Shown piece by piece: positions 23,107-33,556 of a stretch of 64,000 nt of DNA. The stretch lies in the NCBI GenBank assembly GCA_963921825.1, contig OY997594.1:32408956-32472955 (forward strand), in the 5' to 3' direction. The stretch comes from Erodium maritimum (taxonomy: Eukaryota; Streptophyta; Magnoliopsida; Geraniales; Geraniaceae). How positions within the stretch are numbered: position 1 is the stretch's first letter; each line of letters begins with the position of its first letter. Both the position numbers and the translations under genes were made by a program. The notes below the pieces were generated by a model. That model searched no databases. It had not been told where the DNA came from and saw only the letters and a program-made list of their open reading frames with translations.

Positions 23107-25932
23107 TGTAAGAACCGCCCCCGATCGATCCCGGTCGAACCGGTGATTTTTGGCAAAGTTTGACTTTCGGCTGGAAAAATCAACCGATGACTCCGAGAGT
23201 CATCCGGGACCCAAAAATCTTAGCCGTCATTACGGTTAGCTTAGTTGAGTCGTTTCCATTCGAAAAAGGGTCTTCGCGGAAAAAGTCAAATTTTGTTAAA
23301 CGGGGGCTCGAATCGAGTTTTTTATCGAATAAAATAAGTGAGCTGGGAATTTTGGTTGGATGTGGACCCCACAAGGAAGTTTTAAATTTAAATAATTGGA
23401 GGAGAGACACAATAGGCGGGAAAAGTCTAGTTTACCCTTGCTTTTACCAAATTTGTGGAAACATGGAAAAAGCTTTTTGGCTCCACCCTTTTTTGGATAA
23501 AACCCACATGTGAATAAAATATTCACCATTTACACCATAAATCCGAAAATTATAGAGAGAAGCTCTCTTGAACTCCATTGTTGCTCAAGGAAGAAGAAGA
23601 AAAGGTCCTCCAAGCTCCATTTCTCCATCGAAATTCTATTTTTCTTCCATATTCCTTCTCCTCTCTTCATTCCCTACGGTAAGAACTCTTTTATTTTCGT
23701 TTTTGAGCAACTAAAATCCGTGGGTCTTGGAATAATCAACTTGTTTTAGAGTGGGTCTGGTTGGAAAAAAGAAAACAAGGTTGGATTTGTAAGGAGATGT
23801 AAAGAAAACGTTGGATTTGAAGATTGGAGTTTAAACCCTAACTTGAAGAATTGGGGAAAATGTAAAATTGGGACTATTATTAAGGGGCTTTTGATGAAAC
23901 TTGTTGGATTAAGGACCTAAAGCACATTTGGAATGAATTTGGAAAAAAGTGAAATTTTCCGACGACCAGAGGCTCGCCGGAACGCCGACCACGGGTGCCG
24001 GAGTTTTGGAACACGGGCTGGGCACCTCGGGACCCGTGCCTCGGGACCCGTGCATGGTGACCCGGGGGCCGTGCACAAGGAACCGTGCACTCGGGGCTCG
24101 AGTGCTTGAAGCCCGGTTGTTCGTGAATTTCGTGCTTAAAACCGTTTAAATTGAAAAAGGGCGAATTGTTGGTTTAATTTCGGTTTTCGTCACTTTAAAT
24201 CAATGTTGGACTCCTTATTAATTGATCGTGTTCCATGCTAATTTAGAGTCCGGCTTCGTCCATGGAAGAGGTGATTAGCCAAGGTCGTCAGCGCAAGTTT
24301 GGATAGCTTTCGAGGTATGGAAGAGTAGTAAACTCCACTTTTAATTTAAAGAATGCTAATAGTATGCCTATAGGATGATAATAACCGGAAATGTCCTAGT
24401 TTGAATATAGAATGTGATTCACTAGATTAACCGCTTTCAATTACGATAAGAACCGGAAGAGTCTTAGTATGCATATAGGATGTGATTCATTAGTTTAACC
24501 GCTTTCAATTATTTGGAATCGCCGTGCTGGTAGAATGGTCATGTCGAGCCTTAGGATTGATTGTTGATTGTGCTTGATTGTAGTCTTTAGTCCTTAAACG
24601 TTGATGCATGTTATCTTTTTTGATTACTTTAAGAGTCACAAAATGTCTTACGAATTATGATGAATGTGATACGAATGGTTGTTCGTGATATGATTGGTTG
24701 GATGAATGTGATGAATGTAATAGTGAATGTTGACTTGTGTTATGATCGAGTGAATGATAGACCGATGTGGTGTGTTCGGTAAGTATGTTGGTAAGCTATG
24801 ACGATGGGACACGATTGGTTTGGTATGTTGAATTGATATGGTTGGTATTGCGCGATGTGGTGTATTGTTGCTTGCCCTGATGCTTAGTGTTCCGGGAAGA
24901 CATCTAGACCGAGGAGCATTCTGGTACGATGTATGTGGTTTCACGCCGATGCTTAGTGTTCCGAGAAGATATCCAACCGAGGTGTATGCCGGTCCGGTAT
25001 GTTTATTATGTGGCTTTACCCCGATGCTTTGGGTTCCGGGAAGACATCCAGACAGAGGGACATTCCGGTACGATGTATATTGTTTCACCCCGATGCTTTG
25101 TGTTCCGGGAAGACATCTAGACCGAGGGATATTCCAGTATGATGTAATCGTTTCACCCCGATGCTTTGTGTTCCGGGAAGATATCCAGGTCGATGTGTGT
25201 TTCGGTACGATATATTCATTGAGTTGTGCGTGATGTTTGAATTGTCTTGAATACTTGTCTTATGCTTGTGTGTTCTGGATCCGTTGACTTTTACGGAGGT
25301 CTTGGTAGCATCATGTTACGTTGTTTTCATGTCTCCTTAGTTCAATGCTTTATGGATCGGTTCTTGTGGTATGATTATCTTACATTTCGGTTGTCATGGT
25401 TACCTGTCTTGAGTTGTGTTGCATCGGATCTGGGTAACGTTCGTAGTGGTCTTAGTAGTTTAATTGTACCGTTGTTTGGGTGTTCCGTTAGTTGGACGCA
25501 CTTATCAATATCATTCTGTCCATGTTGGTTTCTATTTACATTATCTGTTTTTAGTAAGCTTTATTAATCGAGAATTTTTGGTGTTGGAGCAGGAGTCCTT
25601 CTTCCCTTTACTACTTTTTCCTAGTGAGCGTAAGCTCACCCCCCCCCCCCCCCCTTTGTTTTACTGTTTTACTTGTTTCGTTGATTAGTTTGCTTAAAGT
25701 ACGTCTCAGCGCTCGGGAGCTCATTGAGGGTCCGGGTTGTTTTACTTCTTAGAGACGTACTTCCAGTTTCGGATTAAACTTTGTCCTTACTTTATTTGGA
25801 TATTGAATTTGAACGCGGATTTTCAAACTTTTATTATGATATTATTTTTAATTAAATTTGGTTTTATTGTTATTTATTTATCTTTCTAGTTCACGTCTCG
25901 AGTTCGGTCAAAATCGGATTTGGGACGTGATA
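23107..25932 (+). mobile_element. Gypsy-2 3' LTR
   Basis: 2,826 bases, TGTAAGAACCGCC to ttgggacgtgata; the final CA has become TA. It pairs with 16011-18544 but holds about 290 bases (roughly 23596-23886) absent from the 5' LTR. It contains the tandem array at 24878-25210 and a poly-C run at about 25638-25654. Confidence 0.95.
24878..25210. repeat. 67-75 bp tandem array in the Gypsy-2 3' LTR
   Basis: Five copies of the ccgatgctt(a/t)gtgttccgggaaga(c/t)atc unit, the counterpart of 17508-17850. Confidence 0.87.
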
Positions 25933-25937
25933 GAAAC

Positions 25938-26289
25938 TGCCTTTTGGTTCATCCAACTGTCAAGGAATGCCCTGATTTCCAAAAAGAGTTAAAGGCTCCT
26001 CAAGTCACTCTGGAAAAAAAAAATCAAAGCTTTATTTTCAACAATGGATGAGAATTCTTTTCAAAATTCAAAGCATATTCCTTTCTCACTTTGTCGACTA
26101 CTCCTTGGTTGTGTTCCAGACTTAAAAGAAGACAAATGTGTTCCAGAATTAAAAGAAGACAAATACATTCATTGGCAGAGGGCCCTTAATTTTTGTCGTG
26201 TTCTAATTGGTTCTCCTTGCAGTTTCTGCTTTGTCATTAACTTGACGCCCTGCGGTTTTAGCGCATAAAAGGGCACGACAAGCATATCG
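25938..26289 (+). pseudogene. LINE relic, continuation past Gypsy-2
   Basis: Sequence after the right GAAAC copy joins the LINE of 14540-16010 without a gap (ctggaaac then tgccttttggttcatcc). It is short, rich in stops, with a tgttccaga(c/a)ttaaaagaagacaaat duplication at about 26111-26166. No domain is readable here. Confidence 0.55.
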
Positions 26290-26900
26290 GTCGTCAAGTA
26301 GTATTTTTGGAATTCAAGTTCCGAAATATCGTGCCCAAGGGAGCATAAGACAAGAAATTACTATCTTAAGTTCTATATTAAGCTATTTCATTAAAAAAGT
26401 GGTTTTGGATTTGAAACAAGTTAGGTAAACAAGTAAATAAAAGACAACTCAAGTAAACCGGTGAATAATACGAGTTTAGAATCAGAGAAAAAGAAATCCA
26501 GAGTGAGGGTTCATAGAGATCATTCCCACATGTTAACCACCTAGTTCTCCCGAATCCAGATATAGGAAGAGCCAAAACATTTCGTTCATCGACAATTTGT
26601 AGCTTTCGATATAAATCTATGGCTATTGCGACTATGTTAACCTAGTTATCCCAAGTCTAGATTTAAACCCAACTAATTATTGATTTTAAACTAACTATGA
26701 TCCTCATCTCACGAGTACTAGATCCTAATTCACATTGTCAATAAATTCTACATTGGAGATAAAGCATTAACAGCAAATCAACAATAAACTCTAACCTAGA
26801 TTCAACATTCACAACATTATGGCATTCAATACATGGAGATTCAAATCTCTAATTCCCATAACCCTATAATATAGGGTTTAGTTACTAATAAAGAAATAAG
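26290..26900 (-). repeat. Dispersed repeat R, inverted copy
   Basis: Reverse-oriented relative of 10620-10858 plus 13986-14539 (ctagttatcccaagtctagatttaaacccaact). This copy is not interrupted by a solo LTR, so it shows what the pre-insertion site at 10859 looked like. Confidence 0.55.
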
Positions 26901-27228
26901 AATAGAACACAAAGAAGAAGACAAGTGTATTCATAGTATTGATAAGAAGTTAAGATACAATTTATCAATCTAAGCATACAAGGGTTGTTTTTCTAATCTC
27001 CAATCTTCAATCTCTTGAACTTTTCTCTCTATTCTCCTTCTAAGCCCACCAGCATACAAGATGTATCATAAAATGCAAGTTATCCCTCTCTAGTTTTGTT
27101 CTCCCCGTTTTATAAGACATAAAGTTTCTTTTTACTCCTAGAATCATATTTGGAAAAATTATTCTTTTCTACTTCAAATCGCATCTGGAAAAGAGCTAAG
27201 AACGCGTCCCTGAGCAAGGCACGGGGAG
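26901..27228. other. No gene seen
   Basis: AT-rich sequence probably still part of repeat R. It has no ORF of note and no element ends. Confidence 0.4.
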
Positions 27229-27518
27229 TGCCTGGGAGAGCGGTAAAACGGGACACAGACATGCCTGGTTGGGTGGCAAAATGGGTCGCGGAAGTGCCTG
27301 GTTGTGTGGCAAAACAAGGCGCGGAGGTGCCCGGTTGGGTGGTGGAACAGGTCGCGGAGGTGCCCGGTTAGGTGGCGGAACGGGTCGTGGAAGTGCCTGG
27401 TTGTGTGGCGAAACGAGTCACGGAGGTGTTCGGTTGGGTGGCGGAATAGGTCGCGAAGGTGCTGGTTGGGTAGCGGAGTGGGTCAGGGAGCTGCCCGGTT
27501 GGGTGGCGAACCGTGCCA
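27229..27518. repeat. 33-bp minisatellite, nine copies
   Basis: Units start at 27229, 27262, 27295, 27328, 27361, 27394, 27427, 27460 and 27492, the last step being 32. The core is tgcc(t/c)ggttgggtggc. Because 33 is divisible by three, + frames read an 11-residue repeat of the type VPGWVAE.VAE; in-frame stops (for example in the ggttagg unit near 27367) argue against a real protein. Confidence 0.95.
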
Positions 27519-27842
27519 GTCTAAGGTGTGATCCGTCCCTAAGTCGGTTTACGTCATAACATAGATATCTGAATTCCCTTCGATTTGACATCTCATATGA
27601 GGAAATCGGAGTTCGGATGAGAAAGTTATGCCCTTTCCGATATTGTTCCATTTTCTTTTTTTCGATCCACGAACCTACAATTCACCACCAACACGAAATA
27701 CCCATAAAATATTAGAGAATGAGTTAGAAGCGGGGCTAAAGTTCATTTAAATTCGATAAAACATGACACTTTAGTTGCTAAGATGCGCCTGCATCAACTA
27801 CATCTATTCTGGTTTTATGCACGGTGCAAATGCTTATTTTGT
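27519..27842. other. Unclassified sequence, no gene
   Basis: Contains a phrase common in plant repeats (complement of cataactttctcatccgaactccgattt, about 27600-27630). No ORF is supported. Confidence 0.4.
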
Positions 27843-27858
27843 TTCATAATGCTGCCCT
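27843..27858. repeat. LINE-1 target-site duplication, left copy
   Basis: ttcataatgctgccct, repeated as ttcataatgttgccct at 29544-29559 with one mismatch in 16. Long TSDs of this size are typical of target-primed LINE insertion. Confidence 0.85.
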
Positions 27859-29543
27859 GTTTTTTGATGGGAAAAGCGAATATAATTGAAACCTCTTTTG
27901 AGGTGAAAGGGGAGTTACAAGATCTAGCTATAGATCCTCAAAAAAGGATTCCCCAAACGATCATATGTCGACTAATAAAAGAGATCAAGCAAAACTAAAT
28001 AGAGTTTACAAAAAATCAAACAAAAGAAGCCTACAAGCTAAGCCAAAGAACAAATTAAGAGCTTGGTGCTTTTGTAGAAACTTGACTTGCGGTCCAAGAA
28101 ATAAAGAGAAAGAAGGCCAAAGTTATCTGAATCCAAAGCCTTGCCAAGAAAGAAGCTAGTACCCTTAGCATTCAAAGATTGGAAATTGATTTAGCATTTA
28201 AGGATTGGAAAATGAATTGAAGAGGCCGGAAGAAGCACAAAAACTGGGCCTTAAGAGGATGTAGAAGCTTGACTTACATCCCACTACACTGCAATGGCTA
28301 AGGGTAAACTGGAACGGTAACTGTTGCAACTGAGTTACAAACTCTAAGGGATGAAAAGGCTGCTGTAAGAAGGGGCTAAGCAGAGCTACAAGATAGAGCT
28401 AGAACAAGAAAAACACTCAAGCCTAAAAGTGGTCTACCCAAAACACTCAGAGAGAAAAGAAAGAAAGAAAGGAAGAGGAAACAAAATCCACTCACAACAG
28501 TCCCAGATAGGGACCAAGAAGACACAAGACAAAAACCAAAAAGGGCCTTACCAAACTCACCACTCTCCCCAAAACCACACTAAACCCTCCCCAAAACCCA
28601 ACCCAAAGAATCATATAAAAAGCCTTGAGCATACTTTAAGAGTGAGGCCTTCTGCAACATGAGAGTGAGGATTCCTTCCACACTTGAATATAGAAGAATA
28701 TATATCTCGGGGCTGGAAGTTATTCCAAGCCCAAGAGTAAGCTTGGTTGAGAATTTTATCAAATATGTCCAGAGCTGAAGCTGAGATTCCATTAAAGAAG
28801 AGACTATTCCTCGCCATTGATAATTGCAAACAACCAATCTGGATGAGGTTTTTCCAGGCTACTTTACCAATAGGATTGATCAGAAAAGTCCAAGAAGTGA
28901 AGAGGTCTTGATAGTCCTTGGCATGACCCAATATATCTCCCACCACTAACAAATCAAGCTCCAAACCAACCAGGATTTCTGCAATATAGCAGAACATGTG
29001 ATGCATCTTCACAATCACAATTCCATCCTTGACAGATTAAGTCATCCAAAGATAAAGGCAGGCCTCTTAACTCCAGAAAGCACTTAGTATGAATTACTTC
29101 ATGACAGGCTAACCAGCAGAATGTTGTGATCTTAGGTGGTATACCAGGTGTCCAAAGGTGTTTGGACCAATTGAATTCATCATTCGAGGTGCCTTGTTGC
29201 TGAAGAAGTGAATGAAACCTTTTGGCAGTAAATCCTTTTAGATCTCCAACCCAACTGAGTGTATCTTCTTTTGATTGTAGCTGAATCCCATTTAAAATGA
29301 ATTGAAATGACATCCAATCCATTTCAGCCCTCCCTCTATGCATCCTTCTAAATAAAAGATCCCAGGAGGAGCTTGTCCACGCTTCTGAGACTAGAAGCTT
29401 TTTGGATTGGGATAAGTTATAAATCTTGGGGAAAATAAATTTGAAGGGATCATCACCCCACCAGATATCATCTTAGAAAAGGGTTCTTTGTCCATTACCT
29501 AAGTTCCAATGCAGGCCTTTGATGCAAAAAAGATCAAGGAAAC
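27859..29543 (-). mobile_element. LINE-1: 5'-truncated L1-type element with poly(A)
   Basis: Runs between the 16-bp TSDs. Its 3' end is on the left: the minus strand ends ...cttttcccatcaaaaaac (poly-T on + at 27860-27865). The right end is a truncation within ORF2. The downstream 700 bases on the left (27870-28600) are 3' untranslated sequence. Confidence 0.9.
28611..29530 (-). pseudogene. LINE-1 ORF2 C-terminus with zf-RVT domain
   Basis: Two overlapping frames, 28954-29343 and 28611-29018, together cover the end of a plant LINE reverse-transcriptase protein. The zf-RVT domain is clear: KHLWTPGIPPKITTFCWLA, then a cysteine/histidine cluster ending CEDASHVLLYCRNP. The following region (AWKNLIQIGCLQLSMARNSLFF) is the usual post-domain tail with the nuclease-like WxxR region missing. 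The frame change near 28990 shows decay. The RT palm and endonuclease were never copied into this 5'-truncated insertion, so it is inactive. Confidence 0.85.
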
Positions 29544-29559
29544 TTCATAATGTTGCCCT

Positions 29560-29710
29560 TGGTGGTCTTTTTTTGTCTTGCTTTGCCTGTTTTGGGAATT
29601 GGGTCAGTTTTTAGTGCTCGGGTTTGGCTGTTTCTTGCCATTTTGTTTGTTCTTGTTCCCAGAGTGAATGTTGAATTTCACTCATTTTTCCTGTCTTTTA
29701 GCACAAAGAC
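29560..29710. other. Short spacer between LINE-1 and LINE-2
   Basis: No ORF or repeat recognised. It represents the site into which both LINEs inserted. Confidence 0.5.
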
Positions 29711-30797
29711 TTTTTTTTATCAGCAAAAACAACAATTTTATTCAACCCAACAATACAGTCTAAAGGAGAATTACAATCAAGGGAAGAAGAAAGAAACGAA
29801 AGCAACAAGGCAAAAAAGCCTTCTTAGAGATGATCCTGAAACATTTTGAGAGGAGGTGAACCCCATCAACTTGCACATTGCCCAAGCCTTTCTAGGTTCC
29901 GACTTCTTGTAGAGAGAGCGGGAAGGGCTAACATCTTTGAGCGCTTTTAAGTGGTTCAGACGGTCGTTTCTAACACGCTTGTTTTTCCGTTTTGGTCGAG
30001 GAAGCATCTAGTCGGGATTGACCAAGGGCGAATGAATATCTGCGATGAAGGTCGAGAACGAGGAGGGGAGAACCCTTGATGTGTGGGACTTAGCACCCAA
30101 GCGATGAGCCTGCCTCTTCGAATTGGGCCTAACCAGGCACAAACTAATGGGAGAAGATGAAGGGTCAAATGGCCGATTAGCAGGGGCCTGGATCGGAGGA
30201 GACTGCGCATGTGGAGACACGCGTGCAGGCCTGATTAAATATGGCACCGAAGTCGAAGGGGCAGGAATCTTGGGACTCACAGGCGGTGTGACGGGGGGGG
30301 TCTCAATCTGAGGAGAAATGCTTTCCCGAGGAGAGACGCTGAACCGGTGGCCGGGAAAGGAGGAGAGAGCATCGCCATCATCAGGAACCAGCGAGTGAGG
30401 CAGGATCAGGAGGTATAGAGATTTCTGGGACTAGATGGGGTTCGAGAACCGTTGCTTTGATCAGGAACAAATTTCCCTCGAAATCAAGCCCGATGACTCC
30501 GATCTCCGAGGTCAGACGCTGCGAGAAGATGAGGCCGAAGGCAAGGTCTAGACGAGCCAGCGAGGATGAAAAAGGATGAATGAGGATGGAGGTCCCAATC
30601 GAGGTCTCAAGGTTACGAATCGTCGAAAGGGACCAGCCAGCGAGAGGAATTCCGGCGAAGGAGACCCACCGGAAGCACCAACGTTGCGAATGGATCGGAC
30701 ATCTGTGAAAAAATCGACGAAGAGAACCCGAAAATCAACCCAATTTCTGGCTGCCGCCGAGGAGAAGGCTTCTTCAGAGAAGAAGGAAATCAGAAAC
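29711..30797 (-). mobile_element. LINE-2, 3' part (continues at 50332)
   Basis: Minus-strand LINE whose 3' end is at 29711 (poly-T ttttttttat, then the complement of ...gggttgaataaaattgttg). It is interrupted at 30797 by Gypsy-3 and resumes at 50332. The minus frames at 29777-30280 are proline- and serine-rich and read as the ORF1 tail. No ORF2 lies between ORF1 and the 3' end. Confidence 0.7.
30793..30797. repeat. Target-site duplication of Gypsy-3, left copy
   Basis: gaaac here and gaagc at 50332-50336, four of five bases matching. It supports treating 30798-50331 as one nested insertion. Confidence 0.6.
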
Positions 30798-33556
30798 TAT
30801 CACACCCCAAATCCGGTATTGGCCGGACTCGAGACGTGACTTAAAGACAATAATAAAAATGACAATAAAGGTGTCTCAATCCATTATAAATCTCCAAGTT
30901 TTAGTTCCATAATAAATCCGTCAAAACATAAGGTTCATAACAAAACTATGATCATAAACGTCTCTAATGATAAAAGCATGGGACCCACAAAAGCTCCCGA
31001 GCCTCGAGTCCACTACTCATCAAGCAAGCCTGTAAAAACAGTAAACATCAAAAGGGGTGAGCTTACGCTCAGTAGGGAAAATAAATAACAGCTGCAACCT
31101 TTAAATTTAACAAATAGAACTTCACAATTTCATTCGGGTTTCAATAATATGAAGAACCAATAAGATGCTGAAATAAGGGAACAAACGGGTATTTAACGCT
31201 TTTAAGAAGATAGCAGTAATCATAGAAAGTAAGGGAGACAATACACTTCTTAACAATCAATTGAAGATAGAGCATTTAAATGCCACCGTGGAACTTGAAG
31301 TCACCACACTCCGATCCACAAAACTCGTTGTGTCATGTCGGATTTTCCCTCGGTCCAGAGGAGACACATACATCGGGCTACCGGTAATATTCTTAAAGGG
31401 ACACACAACGTCGGTAATACCTGAAGCATCACCAAAAGACCTTAGATCATCGGGACCAAATATAATAAATTTCGAGAATGCTCCCGCAGGACGCATACAG
31501 TCGGGGTAAAGCCATAAGTAACCATAATCTTCCCCGCAGGTCGAACAATCCACGGCTATGATACTACCCCACACCGGTATTTCCTTCGGTGTAGGTACCA
31601 TGCCTAACCACGAATAATCATCCCCGCATGGTAAACAATTCACCGGCTATGATACTACCCCACACCGGTATTTCCTTCGGTGTAGGTACCATACCGGATC
31701 ACAAGTCATCGGCTTAGGTACTACCCCACACCGGTATTTCCCTCGGTGTAGGTACCTTACAGGCACTACCCAGCACCGCAGCGTGGGTGCCATACCAGTA
31801 TAAACCCAACTTAAAGACTCACAAGAGAATAACATACTAAACAATCATGGAGCAACCAAAGCTTAGAAAATCACAATTCCATCAATGCACACCACAAATA
31901 TCAATATAACTTTACACTTACCGATATACTTACAGATCGCACTCCATCGGTCTATCATTCACCCGATCATGTACCATTTAGCACAATCAATTACACTAAA
32001 TGTTCATACATTCATTCATCCAAGCATTCGATCAAATAACCATTCAAGCATTCAAAGTTCAATCATTCAAATCATCTAGTTGTATTAGACTCTTATCTTA
32101 TCCAAAACTAGCACAAACAATGCTAGGGCTCATCACGGCCATCTACCAGCACGGCAATTCCCGAGTATTGAAAGCGAGTTAAGCTAGTTATTCACATCCT
32201 ACGCATGCATACTAGACACGTCCGGTTATTAGTAATTGAAAGACGATTATTCTATTTATTCTCATCCTATATGCAATTCTAGGACCTTTCCGATTTTATT
32301 AACCTAGTAGGCATACTAAAACATTAAATTACAAGAGGTTTAGCACTTTCACTACCTTGTGGTCTTCCTCTAATAAAACTTCTTGCTGTTGACGTCCGAG
32401 CTAGTGTCCTCTCCGTCTTCTCACGAGTCCAAGTCCTCTCTTCCTTCGAGCTCGGTCTCACGGTCTTGGACCACAACAATACCAAAATTAGTAACTCAAC
32501 GGAGCATTCCTCAACTTAAATTATAGAACAGTCCTCTAAGAACAGAAATAAAGCCAAAGGAATGATCTTGGAGTCGAATTGGACTCAAAAAGGAAGAGTT
32601 TTGGGTTCTGGAGCTCAGGCTCGGAATATGGCCCGTCCCGTATCACCTTCCGGCCCGGAATCCGTTCCAGAACGCGTCACAGACCGTGCCGGAACCAGGC
32701 ACGGACCGCGTCACAAACCGGCCCGGTATCAGACACGGACCGCACGACGCACCGGTCCGGAATCAGACACGGACCGTGTGAGGTACCGTGCCGGATTCAA
32801 GCCAGTGTCGCGCCGCGTACCGTGCCGGTACCTGGACCGTTCCGTGCCGCCTGTCATGGCAGCACATGGCCCGTTACGGGTCCCGTTACGTGCCGAACCA
32901 GTCCAGAACCTTCCCCTGTCTTCCCCAACTCGGATTCCACGAAAATCAGACCAAAACCTCCATTTCCCACTTCTCCCAACTCCAAAATAACCATAAAATA
33001 TCTTCAAACCTCAACACCCTCAATGGGTTTCATCAAAACTTCAACCAACACAATCAAAACAACCTAACTTCACTAAATCTTCTCCAAACAACAACCAAGA
33101 GAGCTAGTTCTTCAAGTTCAAGCCAAAACCCACAAAAACCCAAACTAGAAAGTGGGTGAAAGGAGAAGTTAAGAGCATCCATACCTTTAGGATGGGGAGA
33201 TGATGAAGAAACAAGAGGTTTGGAGATGATTTGGTGAAGGAAAAGCTTGAAGATGGCTCCTTTCTCTCACTTTCTTCTTCCTCAAGAAAGGTTGTCTCTT
33301 CCTCTCTCTCCATCTAGTGGTACTCGGCTGCAACAAGTGAAAATTGGCTGAAATGTCTCAACTAATTGCCTTAAATAACCTAGGAAGCAAAAAGACCAAA
33401 AGCACCTTTCAAGTTCTATCCACTTAAAGGCCTTAAGAAGGGGTAAAAGGTCATTTAAGCTTATTTTCTTCTCATACAAGTCTCTAATGCCATGTGGCAT
33501 TTTGGGAGCCACTTTCCTTTCATAAAAATCCAGCAGTCTAATTTTAATCGGAAAAA
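30798..33556 (-). mobile_element. Gypsy-3 3' LTR, truncated at its U3 start
   Basis: Starts tatcacaccccaaatccgg, the complement of a ...GGGTGTGATA end; in the minus orientation this is the 3' end of the element. The same sequence recurs at 48295-50331. At 33556 the LTR stops (…atcggaaaaa) and is joined directly to integrase sequence. The U3 start seen at 50100-50331 in the other copy, the polypurine tract and the integrase C-terminus have been deleted. Tandem units with ctaccccacaccggtatttcc lie at 31555-31790. Confidence 0.88.
31555..31790. repeat. Tandem units in the Gypsy-3 LTR
   Basis: Three copies of tactaccccacaccggtatttcc(t/c)tcggtgtaggtacc plus a degenerate one, with variable spacers. 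This occupies the same LTR zone as the Gypsy-2 arrays but has a different unit. Confidence 0.8.

Noticed and set aside
32562..33067. Overlapping 142- and 162-codon ORFs, repeated at 49116-49621
   Set aside because: Both lie inside the Gypsy-3 LTR, occur in both LTR copies and are Arg/Pro/Thr-rich from local base composition.
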